Assembly (NCBI RefSeq): GCF_019578655.1
Contig: NC_063261.1
Location: 23,663,126 to 23,727,125, forward strand
Reading direction: 5' to 3'
DNA from: Ricinus communis
Lineage: Eukaryota; Streptophyta; Magnoliopsida; Malpighiales; Euphorbiaceae
DNA: 64,000 nt
Below the pieces are notes generated by a model. It saw nothing but the letters and a program-made list of their open reading frames with translations. It was not told where the DNA came from and did no database searches. Positions 1 through 10,526 of this stretch are shown here, one piece after another. The stretch's first letter is position 1; every line of letters begins with the position of its first letter. A program made the translations under genes and the position numbers.

Positions 1-1850
1 CTCAATCAATTGATGTGACAAGAAATTCCATTTTCCATGGTCAAATCTGTCCATAATTTCTGTAGATATATGAGATTAACCATTTCAATATTTATACAAG
101 TTGCTTATCTGTAATTCGCTCTTTCATCTCCAGATTCTTATAAAAATCTTTGGCTATAAAACATATCATTAAAACCTTTTCTCCTTCTTTTTTATTTTAT
201 TTTATTATATATTTTCTTTTAAAAAAAGTTGTTGAGCTCGCTCTTAGTTTATTAAAATGTTACAATTAAATATAAATGGAACCATCTCCAGAAATATTAA
301 TGTAATATATATATATATATAATGATCTATATATTTTTGGTACATCATGAAGAAATGTTTTATATAAACTCAATAAAGAAATACCCGCATATGTCCATAA
401 TTTCACTAAAAATTTCAAAAAACAGCCACAAGATCTCCCATAAATAAATAAAAAAATCATGTTTAATTCATAAAATAGAATAATAATTCTTAAAAAAATA
501 CAATAAAGAGAAAAATAGTTCTATTCTTTATTATTCATAAGTTTAAACTAACTATTAAACATTATATTTAATAATATATATACGGTAATAATGGATATGG
601 TAGTAATAGGTGGTGATCAGGGTGTGACGGTGGTGGTAGGTGAAAGTAGTGATAGCAATGGATAATAAAATAATAATATTAAATAAGTTCAAGATAAATA
701 ACTAATTATTTTTTAACTCGTCATAAAATGAATATTTTATAAGATTAAAGAATAATAATGTTTTCTTGAAATCTTAAATAAAATTTTGAAATAATTATCC
801 TATTCCTTGGCTATGTGTTCATGAACCAAATAGCCAAAGTTTCTAGCCAAAAGCTTATGAGATTCAAAATCTAGGCAGATGGATCCCAACATTAATCCTC
901 CTATATCAGCTGCTTTTGGTAGCAGCATAACCTCAGCCTCCAGCCCCATCTTTTCATATCTTAGGAAAATTTGTCCTTATCATTAACTATTTTCTTCTTC
1001 TTCTTCTTCTTCCAAATTTGTTATTAAAATGGCAGCCTAAACATCAACCAGCCCCCAATGTCAATCACTCTGCAATGTGTAAGCCTAATAATAACTGATA
1101 TTAATATTAAAACATGCATATATAAAATAATAATAAATCAAAGTCCATGAATTTCAATTCAGAATAGCAGGACTATTCTGAACTTCATTAACTTTCACGA
1201 CACTAAATTAGCAAATGTACGTATATTTGATTATTTAACTTAATCAATCAAAAAAAGAGAAGAAAAAAAAGTGAGAAAAGAAGAAATCTGAAGGGTTAGT
1301 TCAGTCGTCAGAAGGATGATTTATCATGAAGTGATTTAGGGTAAACTTAAAGCTGTGGAAAATTGTATTGTTACATTCGTTCATACAATACAATATAATT
1401 TTTTGTTTTATTCAGTGAAGTGGAATGATAATATTTTTGTGCATCCCATTTAGCCTAAATTTGTAATAAGAAATAACAATCCTGTCAAAACTAAAAGATT
1501 CAGAAAAGAAGATATGTTTCTGTATAACTCTAACCTCAAGTTCGTGATACTATTAACTTCCTTCAGAAATGGCAAAACATTGGCCTCTGTAACAGTAAAT
1601 GAAAATTTAGAGGATGGAAGTGTTATCCTGAGTAAGCTATTTTTCTCTGAAATTTATGTGGGTCATACTAAAGTTCTCTTGAAAGTTTTCTGGAATTTCT
1701 TGTGAGTTCGCTCTGAAAATGAGAATTCTAACAAAGACATTGGGATCTCTGATTTCCTGCAAAGAAACATTAATAAAGATAAATGTAACAGCTCCGTGTT
1801 ATGATGTTGAGAAAATTCACACTCCGAGTGGCACTGTTAATATTATAGCT
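1..1850. other. AT-rich intergenic stretch, no recognisable gene
   Basis: I see no convincing coding exon here. The stretch holds a short AT dinucleotide run near 307-322, a CTT-type run near 991-1010 and ordinary AT-rich DNA. Short open frames at 1514-1705 and 1719-1973 have no family resemblance in their own frame. The right end runs into the NLR relic described next. Confidence 0.6.
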
Positions 1851-1887
1851 GATTCAGTTGGTCACCGACGACAATCCTGCACTAAAA

Positions 1888-2260
1888 CTCATTTCGGTGG
1901 GGCGAATGGGAGGGTTGGGCAAAACTGCCGTGGCGAAGAAAGCCTGACAACGTTTCAGAGTCGTTCAAAATGAAAATCCAGAGACTTCTGAAGGACTTCA
2001 ATTAGAAGTCTTCTCGGACATTTTTTTAATTGTTAAGAGGTTACTTTTGGGAGCATGAGTGCCCCTCCAGAGTCGCCAACTATTGCTAAAAAAAGTACTA
2101 GAAAGGTGTAAAGGACTGCCCCTTGCAATTGTCGCCAATAGTGGCTTGTTGGCTTCAAAGGGCAGCAGCAAAAACAGAACGGGAAATGAGTGAAGTTCAG
2201 TAGAATCAAAGTGGGTGATAAAGTCGCTGGAAGACATGGAAATAAAGGCATCATTTCCAA
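1888..2260 (+). pseudogene. RPM1-like NLR (NB-ARC) disease-resistance gene relic
   Basis: This is a decayed piece of a plant CC-NB-LRR immune receptor. Two landmark motifs of the NB-ARC nucleotide-binding domain can be read on the plus strand. The P-loop is at 1900-1926 (RMGGLGKTAVAKK in its frame) and is followed by a TGA at 1945. The GLPLA motif is at 2107-2133 (CKGLPLAIVA) and leads into SGLLASKG before a TGA. Between them the order is as expected, but about 170 bp separate motifs that normally lie some 500 bp apart. Several frameshifts and stops are present, including a garbled version of the CPPELATIAKKVLE-type stretch around 2055-2100. No leucine-rich repeats were found. It is an internally deleted pseudogene, seen directly; the RPM1-like label rests on motif style. 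Confidence 0.72.
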
Positions 2261-2879
2261 AATTTTGCCTGCATTCCCGCAGATTTGGAGATTGGCAAGC
2301 TTAGAGCTACAGAAAAATCATTGTGTATGATTGTACGAAATTAGTCACATCTATTCAGAAAATGCTGCAAAAGGAGGAAGAAATCTTATTTGTGAAATTG
2401 TAATATAATGAATCTTTTAGTAGGATAAGCACAACTGAACTGCCCATATTCTTTCTAATGAACTAAGTGTTGGATCATCCAAACAAACAAGGGGGAACGT
2501 TCTGCAGTCAAGAATAGAATGAATCTTTCTTTTATTCCATACCGAATCCCAACCAGCCCTTTAAGACTGATCTCAAAACAGTGAGAACTGGATTAGCAGT
2601 TAGTAAAGAGTTTAGCAAAGAAAAGAGCACGTCTCATGTCAAAAACGTTGCCGTTAAACAAGTAAAAGACACTGCACATTGAGGAAAAAGAAAAAAAAAA
2701 AACTGAAACCAAGAACGACAATATATCTTAAACAGATGTCGAAAATACAAGTCGAACAAATAGAAGTCTCTCCCGCTCGGAAAGACACCCAAAGGTAACA
2801 CCACCTGCCCCATCAAAATTACAACACAAAATCTAAAAAACCATTGTATTGACTAGACGCATATGGTGCTCACTGCAGC
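2261..2879. other. Spacer and probable HSP70 3' UTR
   Basis: No gene is seen here. The part nearest 2880 lies directly after the HSP70 stop codon on the minus strand and probably contains its 3' untranslated region. A run of 12 or more A residues at about 2690-2702 interrupts it. Confidence 0.5.
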
Positions 2880-5043
2880 TTAATCAACTTCTTCAATCTT
2901 AGGGCCAGCACCACTGCCACCAGCTGGAGGGACATCTTCATCCATACCACCTCCCATGTCTGGACCACCAGCACCCTGGTACATCTTGGCAATGATAGGG
3001 TTGCAAATGCTCTCCAGCTCCTTCATCTTGTCCTCGAACTCGTCCGCCTCAGCGAGCTGATTGGCATCTAACCATTGGATAGCCTGTTCAATGGCATCCT
3101 CAATCTTCTTCTTGTCATCTGGGGAAAGTTTGGAGCTGATCTTCTCATCCTTCACAGTGTTCCTCATGTTGTAGGCGTAGTTCTCCAAAGCATTCTTGGC
3201 ATCAATCTTCTTTTTATGCTCCTCATCCTCAGCCTTGTACTTCTCAGCCTCCTGTACCATCTTCTCTATCTCTTCCTTGGATAATCTTCCTTTATCATTT
3301 GTGATGGTAATCTTGTTCTTCTGGCCAGTGGTCTTGTCCTCGGCAGAGACATTTAAGATACCATTAGCGTCAATGTCAAAGCACACAGTGATCTGAGGAA
3401 CACCTCTTGGTGCCGGAGGAATGCCAGATAGCTCAAATTTCCCAAGTAAGTTGTTGTCCCTAGTCCTTGCTCTCTCACCCTCATAAACCTGGATCAAGAC
3501 ACCAGGCTGGTTGTCAGAGTAGGTAGAGAACACCTGCTCCTTCTTTGTGGGAATGGTGGTATTCCTTGGTATTAAAACAGTCATAACACCTCCAGCAGTT
3601 TCCAGCCCAAGAGACAAGGGAGTAACATCCAAGAGCAGCAAATCTTGCACCTTCTCATTGCCCTCGCCACTTAAAATTGCTGCCTGAACAGCAGCCCCGT
3701 AGGCAACAGCCTCATCAGGGTTTATGCTCTTGCAAAGCTCCTTCCCATTAAAGAAGTCCTGCAACAATTGCTGCACCTTAGGAATTCTAGTAGAACCACC
3801 AACAAGAACAACATCATCTACACTGCTTTTGTCCATTTTAGCATCCCTCAAACACTTCTCAACAGGCTCCATACACTTCCTGAAGAGATCCATGTTAAGC
3901 TCCTCGAATCTAGCACGGGTAATAGTTGTATAGAAATCAACACCCTCGTACAAAGAATCAATCTCGATAGTTGTCTGAGCAGTAGATGAGAGAGTCCTCT
4001 TAGCCCTTTCACATGCAGTTCGCAACCGCCTAAGAGCTCTAGGGTTCCCAGAGATATCCTTCTTGTGCTTCCTCTTAAACTCTTGCACAAAGTGATTAAC
4101 CATTCTGTTATCAAAATCCTCACCACCAAGATGAGTATCACCAGCTGTGGCCTTCACTTCAAAGATACCCTCTTCGATGGTAAGCAATGAGACATCGAAC
4201 GTACCACCACCCAAATCAAAGATCAATACATTCTTCTCACCAGCACTGCTTGCCTTCTTATCAAGACCATAAGCAATAGCAGCAGCAGTTGGCTCATTGA
4301 TAATACGCATAACATTAAGGCCAGCAATAACCCCAGCATCCTTGGTCGCTTGACGCTGAGAGTCATTGAAATAAGCAGGAACGGTCACAACTGCATTCTT
4401 TATTGTTAATCCAAGATAAGCCTCAGCAATTTCCCGCATTTTAATTAGGACCATAGAAGAAATCTCCTCAGCAGAAAATTGTTTCTCTTCACCCTTGTAT
4501 GCAACAACAATCATGGGCTTATCACCAGGACCAGCAATAACCTTAAAAGGCCAAAGCTTTATGTCACTCTGTACAGAAGCATCACTGTATCTCCTACCAA
4601 TCAAACGCTTTGCATCTGTAAACCATACACAATTAAACTGTTAATATAATCCAACAACTTTAATATTCAAAACAACTTAATTACACTGTTAATGACCCAA
4701 CAAGTTAAATTCTCGACTTATTTTTTAAAATATATAACCAGAACATTAAGAAGAAAAAAAAAATTCAACTGGGAATTAATCACAGAACCCTTTCACTAGC
4801 AACAAAATTACCATTTCTTAAATTTTAAACCTTTCTTTTTACGCACTCCATAAAAAATAATAGAAAATACCAGACTCCTAAACAATTATATAAAACAATT
4901 AGCATAAAGCTTAATTAATAGTTACCCAAATCTAACCATACAAGACCTAACAAAATCTGAATATTAATGTACAATCAAATATGCTCATAATCATAACCAG
5001 ACCAGGTTTTTAGTTAAAATAAAATTAAAATTTTGCTGCAGGA

Positions 5044-5086
<43 letters not shown>

Positions 5087-5319
5087 AGAGAGTTAAAGTA
5101 ATTACCAAAGACGGTGTTGACAGGGTTCATGGCGACCTGATTTTTAGCAGCGTCACCAATTAAACGCTCCGTATCAGTAAAAGCAACATAAGATGGCGTC
5201 GTTCTGTTCCCTTGATCATTAGCAATGATCTCCACTCTGTCATGCTGCCAAACTCCGACGCATGAGTACGTCGTCCCGAGATCTATCCCGATCGCTGGTC
5301 CGTCTCCTTTTCCGGCCAT
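2880..5319 (-). CDS. HSP70: Cytosolic heat shock cognate 70 kDa protein (HSP70/HSC70)
   Basis: ATP-driven cytosolic chaperone that binds unfolded clients with J-protein and nucleotide-exchange partners. There are two exons: 5319-5106 (ending after the first base of codon 72) and 4615-2880. The join gives 649 residues, normal for plant HSC70, and the intron sits at the usual plant position, with GT-AG borders. Visible HSP70 signatures are IDLGTTYSC near residue 11, [14 protein letters not shown] near 200, and [17 protein letters not shown] near 335. The protein ends in PKIEEVD, the EEVD tail that docks TPR co-chaperones and marks the cytosolic form. The G-rich stretch before it is typical. The start [15 protein letters not shown] is the family's usual one. 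The intron carries a long AG microsatellite. Upstream lie a TATA box and a heat-shock element. The frame is fully intact. Confidence 0.97.
5047..5091. repeat. (AG)n microsatellite in HSP70 intron
   Basis: Roughly 20 perfect AG units on the plus strand (CT on the coding strand), about 15 bp inside the intron from the exon 1 donor side. They form a pyrimidine run in the transcript. Confidence 0.95.
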
Positions 5320-5449
5320 CTCTCAGATCAATTCAAACGCTCAGAATTTTTCAGAATAGAAAAGAAAAACAATCAAATTACAAAAGAAAAATAGAGCTTC
5401 TTTGGTAGAATAGACTAAGACAATGAAGAAGAAAAAGGCTGTCCATGCA

Positions 5450-5456
5450 TTTTATA
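5450..5456 (-). promoter_or_regulatory. TATA box of HSP70
   Basis: TATAAAA on the minus strand, 131 bp upstream of the ATG. It is well placed for an HSP70 leader of about 100 nt and lies 20 bp downstream of the heat-shock element. Confidence 0.65.
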
Positions 5457-5475
5457 TTTGTGGTTTGGTTTGTGC

Positions 5476-5488
5476 TTCGAGAATGTTC
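5476..5488. promoter_or_regulatory. Heat-shock element of HSP70
   Basis: TTCgaGAAtgTTC is a perfect three-unit inverted array of the HSF-binding pentamer, with exact two-base spacers. It lies about 20 bp upstream of the TATA box on the HSP70 side. This implies heat-inducible control by HSF trimers, an inference from the motif alone. Confidence 0.8.
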
Positions 5489-6190
5489 TTTTGAATCTGA
5501 GCCGTTGATTTTAATTGTACGGATGTCGAAATGAGATTTCCGTTTTTTCTCTGTTAGCTAAAGCGCGCGTAGATTTGTATTTTAATTATTTCTTTGGCTT
5601 CTGGTTGGTTCTCGAATTTTCTTTCTTTTTTTCTTTTCTTTAGTGTTACGGTTTCTGACAGTTGGACGGCGAGGAGGGACATCTCGTGCTGCGTCTCGGA
5701 TACGGATGCGAGTACGAATATACGCTTGTCCGCGGGTTGTGGGCTTTTTTTGGGCTGAGATAGTTGAGGAAGAAGGTTGAGCTTGTCTAGGGAAGTTTAG
5801 AGCAGCCAATGAAAAGTTGTAATTCTATTATTTTGGTATGTGTTCCAGAGTTACAGTTAAAGAACTGTTTTTATTTATCAATGGGCATCAGGAATTAATG
5901 AGTTCTTGTGCTAGAAAATTGTATAAGAAACAAAATTATTTATTTATTTATCGGGTCTTGTTCCACGAAAAATGGGGCTGGACAATGCTTGTTGAGAAGA
6001 GGGGATGTGTATGGAACAGTGAATTTAAAGGATTCATTAGCTCAATATCCATCTCCTGGTGCACATAGATCATAATTCGTCGTAATCCTCCCCAATTCAT
6101 TTCGATTGTGGGTCATGATGCATTTGTTAGCAAAAATGTGGATTGTCGTCCACATGCCATTGGAAAATATAATAGTTGGAAAAGGGGGGC
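5489..6190. other. HSP70 upstream region, no gene seen
   Basis: Promoter-proximal DNA with GC-richer patches around 5660-5740. An open frame at 5838-6068 has no family resemblance. Confidence 0.4.
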
Positions 6191-6199
6191 TTTTTCTTA

Positions 6200-7180
6200 A
6201 TTTAAGGTTTTCAAAATAAATAATTCTTATTTTAGAGTAAATTTTAAAAAGTATCCAGTTTTAGAGTGATTTTAAGAGAGTCAAAAGAGATTAAGAAAAG
6301 AAAGGTGTCCGCCTGATGGTGAGGCAGACAGATCTTTTCTCAGCCTGTCGATATCAAAACAAATTTGAAATTTTCATTGTTGAATAGTAAAGCCTAGCTG
6401 CATGACGCACCTATGCCTGTGGTACCCGTTACTGACATCTAAAAAGAACCTTTCTTTCTTTTTCCTTTTAATAATTTAGAGAAAAAAAGACAATTTTTAT
6501 TATAAATTTAAATTTTTGTGTTAATAATTCTTTTAACAAATAATTTACTTCTCGATATCTTTAATAAATATAAATATTATTATATTTCTATTATATTATT
6601 AAACAATATCTAATATATACTATTTTATTAATTTAAGGATTAACTTTTTACTTATTTAATTTAATTTTATACTATATACTTTAACCATTTATCTTAAAAA
6701 TTAGAGATAAATAAAATATTAGAATTAAAAAGATTAATAGAATTAACAACGATTAAAATATATTTAAAATAAAATAAAAAATATTTTAGTAGAAAAATAT
6801 AATATACAATTAAACATATCACTTAAAGTCTTTATAATAATTAGAATTATTAATTATATAAAGAAAAAATTTTAAATAAATTTGAACACTTAATTTCTAA
6901 TCCTGGAAAACCTATTCCAAAAAACTCGTCAACTTTTTACATAATAGTTTTTTAAATATAGCCTTTGTCCAGTGGACAGAAGCTGTCCGCCGGTCCAACT
7001 GGAGGACAGATTCTGTCCGCTGGTCCAACTAATGAACAAAGCTCTCTCTCCACCTCGGCAAAAATCATCCAAAATCATTCTAAATGGGAAATCTTTTTTC
7101 ACACTGCCCTAAAAAGAAATTTTGTAAAAGTTCACTCTAAAATAATAGTATTATATTTTTTAATATCCTAACTAGAGAAA
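6200..7180. mobile_element. Possible non-autonomous element with weak inverted ends
   Basis: The left edge (about 6205-6260, TTATTTTAGAGTAAATTTTA-like) and the reverse complement of the right edge (about 7120-7175, TTATTTTAGAGTGAACTTTTA-like) are imperfect matches. They are in inverted orientation around an AT-rich core with GC-richer GTCCGCC-containing patches at both shoulders. No coding capacity is seen. It may be a degraded MITE. The ends are poorly defined and no target duplication was found. Confidence 0.3.
6974..7030. repeat. Two copies of a 27 bp near-palindromic repeat, 30 bp period
   Basis: Copies at 6974-7000 and 7004-7030 differ at only three bases. Each begins with a self-complementary core: GGACAGAAGCTGTCC, then GGACAGATTCTGTCC. 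Each then continues with a shared GGTCCAACT tail. Confidence 0.85.
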
Positions 7181-7646
7181 TACCCCTGGAAAAAGGTTTA
7201 TACTTGGTGGTTAGCTTATTGCCACAGCATGGATGTTCTTAGTTGAACCTTTTTTTTTTTTTATCAGGGTTCAGAATGAAGCTTCGAGGACCAAGGCTCC
7301 TTGTTTTGGACTTAAGACTAACTTTCAGGGTATATAAGAAACCAAAAGTATTAACATTAGTTAATTGGGAAAGGAAGTTTACCTTTTTTTCTGTTTTGCC
7401 AGCAAGATTCAGTCCTTGTATTGAAAAAATTCTAGCAGAATATGTAATACAAGGATGCAACTTGAAGATACTAAGAAACTAGTAAACTGGATGAAATGGC
7501 CTTCTTATTCTTGGAAATGAAACAGAAATAGTGGAATGAACAAATTCTGGAATGCATGTAAAATTCTCCTGACAGGATTGCACAGATATCAAATAAAACT
7601 TCTGTTCTACTCAAAAGATCATGACAAGAGCCTCCTGTCTCCATTT
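7181..7646. other. Spacer downstream of the CLE gene
   Basis: No gene is seen. Open frames on both strands at 7239-7482 mirror each other and have no family resemblance. The 3' UTR of the CLE gene probably extends leftwards from 7646. Confidence 0.4.
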
Positions 7647-8119
7647 TCAGACATGGATAGATGGCGGGTGCCGGTTTCCAATGGGATTGGGTCCTGATGG
7701 GGCCTTATGAATTAGTTCCTTGACATGTGTTCCAGCTTTCTTCCATCCCAAAAGAAAATAAAATATAAAAATCAGCAACTTCCAACATTAACGGGAATCA
7801 GCAACTTCATCAAGTAAACTAGTACAAATAAATGTCAGGATTCAGATTCTGACACAAAGAAGAGATTATGTCACTCACCCTGGAAAACACATATTTTGTT
7901 GGGAAGCTTTTCCCCAATTGTGCGTTTCCGAGCTTGGAATCAACTACAGGAAGCGTGGAAAAACTGTGAGTTCAATGAGTTATATGTCAAACACAAATAG
8001 CAGAAGTACAGTAGCTTGCCTGAATCTGCATGTTGAACCATTGTTGCAAGATAGCAATGACATCGAGAAGCTATGAATAGTGCAACGAGGAAATAAGCTA
8101 TAATGTGCTTTCTCTTCAT
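7647..8119 (-). CDS. CLE46: CLE signalling peptide precursor, CLE46-like
   Basis: Predicted precursor of a small secreted CLE signalling peptide. My model has three exons: 8119-8020, 7943-7879 and 7739-7647, totalling 85 residues and closing exactly. Exon 1 encodes a signal peptide (MKRKHIIAYFLVALFIASRC, basic start then hydrophobic core). Exon 3 encodes the CLE box HKAPSGPNPIGN near the C-terminus, followed by RHPPSIHV and a stop. The PSGPNP core and terminal N are the hallmark residues. The leading H resembles TDIF-type peptides (HEVPSGPNPISN) and, from memory, Arabidopsis CLE46, which also continues with NRHPP. The variable middle matches the family's low conservation. The first intron would use a GC donor (CAG|GCAAGC). 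The second is GT-AG with a weak acceptor (GGAAG|AAA). The CLE box is certain as sequence; the splice model is inference. Confidence 0.75.
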
Positions 8120-9685
8120 TTCAGGCATGAGCTTGTGCAAAGGTGCATGTGAGCAAACAGAGAACATTTATAACTAATCCTATTTGAAAAATTAATTATT
8201 GCTCAGTTTGAATGAATGAATCCTATTGCTGGGAATCCAATGCCTTTTGCAGATTTGACCTGGTGAGGCTAGGAATATCGATTTCTTGTCATTATAGGTT
8301 GACTTTTTTTCCCCCTGTTATAAGTAACTCTATAATAAAGCCCTCAATTCTTTTGTTCTCCCAGTGCCCAACCAAAAGTTTCTTGCAATAGCTGTGCTAG
8401 ACTGATATATTGGGATTTGCCTTCAGAAATCGTACATTACAGTGTAAAAAAAGACATTTTTGATGCACGGGGATTTCCGATTACTAAATGTCCGAACAAG
8501 GTACATTAGAAGTTGCAATCTATAGAAAGTGTCCGACTCTTTAAAAAGCTAATTTAGTGTTTTGCGTCAGATAAGTTTCGAATACTGAAAAAAAAAAAAA
8601 AAATCACATTTTCTCTATGAATATTATTGATTTGCAACATTAATAATGCCAATAGTATTAAAATCCCATTTCCATTAGTGCATGATACAATGTAAATAGG
8701 CTAATATAGTGATTAGAAAATGCAGTGTTCTTTAAATCGTTTATCATCAAGGGAAAAAAGAAGTCATACCAGTGGGACACCACTTATAAGAGGGGAAGAC
8801 CTTATCAGGGTAATGATTCTGTATGCCTTATTGGCCCCCTAAAGAGACAATCTTATAATGATACAATTACCACTGTTGATAAAGATTTGTTTGTCTTTAT
8901 TTTTCTAGGTTTATTAGGTGATTGTTACATTATAATAAAGTTGTCGAATTGATTAATTAAAAGTAGTTTGGCTATACTTTGGATTCCTGTTATGCTTGTG
9001 TTTTAGATTGCTATAAGATTTGGATTCTTCTTTATTCATTTACTCCCTGTCGAGTGAGTTCATGAATTTCAATTTTAATTATTTTCTAAATAATTTATGT
9101 TGGTACTATATAATATACATATTAATTTCTAATGTTTTTAATTATAATACATTCCATTCTAAATGACAAATATCAGCCTAATCAGTGAAGACTGGCAAAA
9201 ACTATTTTTGTTTCACTTTGTATCAAGGACATATGGTGGCTAACACTAGTGTTTATCCTAATAAACCTTTGAAAAAAGGATCACTTCAGCCTCGAAGCAA
9301 ATATTTTTACTTTTATAGGGGAATATTGATACAAAATTACCCATAAATTTTAATTTTTTTAATTTTTTTAATCGTTCAATTTTAATGGTATTTCAATCCA
9401 GTGATTTTATAAATAAAAAATTGACATATAATAAAAATAATTAAAAGAAAATATAATATAACAGTTTTTATTAATAAAGTGATTAAATGTTAAAATTCAA
9501 TAATTAAAAAAAATTAAAATTTCGTGACTAAAATATATAAAGTAAACATACGTTTCATTAAATATAATATATATTTTAACATAAATAAGCAATGGAAATT
9601 TCTAAAATATATAAAAATAATAATTTAATCGATTCCTGTGACGAGCAAATGCGACCCCAAAGAAACACCAGAATACCACCACCGG
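8120..9685. other. AT-rich intergenic stretch, no gene seen
   Basis: Upstream region of the CLE gene followed by featureless AT-rich DNA. It includes an A run at 8588-8602. No coding exon or RNA gene was recognised. Confidence 0.45.
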
Positions 9686-9840
9686 CAGTGGCGGAGCTAG
9701 AGTGAGTGGATCTAAGGTAGCCATTGCCCTTAAATGGGATAAATTTTAAAGATAGGGCAATATATGTTTATATTTATTTTAAAATTTGATTTTGTTATGA
9801 AGTTTTTGCCCCAACTTAAACTTAAACCCGACCCGCCACT
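9686..9840. mobile_element. Short element with AGTGGCGG ends (possible hAT-type MITE)
   Basis: About 155 bp bounded by AGTGGCGG at 9687-9694 and CCGCCACT at 9833-9840, an exact 8 bp inverted pair. The left part reads GTGGCGGAGCTAG, a sequence often seen at ends of plant non-autonomous hAT-like elements (from memory). There is no coding content and no clear target duplication. Confidence 0.4.
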
Positions 9841-10454
9841 CACCACAAGGCCATACTGCTCTAGAACCTTGCTTCTTCTTTTTTTTTTTTCCGACACTTA
9901 AAACCTTACATATTGTCTTGCAGCTTCTTTTTGTATCCTAATAAGAGCTTATTTTGATTTGACAAAGTACAATTGAAGAACACAACTGACTCTTCTCTCT
10001 TTATATATATCTCACCGCCTCAAAGTCGACCTTTAAAGATTGTAATTTGCACATGATTTTCAGCTTATTCACACAGGTATACGCATGGGTCTCTCTCTGT
10101 TTATTATCTTTTCCATTTTCTTTATTTTCATTTATACTTTTTTTTTCTGCAATACCCAATGGTTTCTTTCGTTCATTCAATGCCTTCATCTATAGATTTT
10201 AAGCTTATTTTCAGGTAGGCTCTCTCTTGGTTCATTCAAAAAGACTTCTGTTATGTATTTCTTTGACTTTTTTTCTTTTTCTAAATCATGTTAGTTTTTT
10301 ATTTTCTTTAATTAATAGAATTATATTATATTTCAAAAAAAATTAGTTAAAATATTGATGAACACTGCTTATTTATGTCCAAAAAACAAATAGTTTAGGA
10401 GTAAACATTCTGCACGCCTATCTTTATAACTTTTCTGAAAAGCCAACAACATGC

Positions 10455-10526
10455 GGGCATTTGGTCTAGTGGCATGATTCTCGCTTAGGGTGCGAGAGGT
10501 CCCGAGTTCAATTCTCGGAATGCCCC
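10455..10526 (+). tRNA. tRNA-Pro (anticodon AGG)
   Basis: This 72-nt cloverleaf reads CCU/CCC proline codons. The acceptor GGGCATT pairs with AATGCCC, with discriminator C. The anticodon stem CTCGC/GCGAG encloses the loop TTAGGGT, giving anticodon AGG. The T arm is CCGAG/TTCAATT/CTCGG. A CAACAAC stretch a few bases upstream resembles the CAA motif common before plant tRNA genes. Confidence 0.96.

Noticed and set aside
880..990. Small frame starting MDPNINPPISAAFGSS
   Set aside because: About 36 codons with no family match; a chance frame is more likely.
3075..4141. Several open frames on the plus strand and in another minus frame inside HSP70
   Set aside because: They are shadows of the GC-richer HSP70 coding exon; the codon-level match to HSP70 is continuous in the chosen frame.
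5014..5105. HSP70 exon 1 frame continuing into a Ser/Leu repeat
   Set aside because: This is read-through into the intron and its AG microsatellite; the GT donor at 5105 and the exact join to exon 2 explain it.
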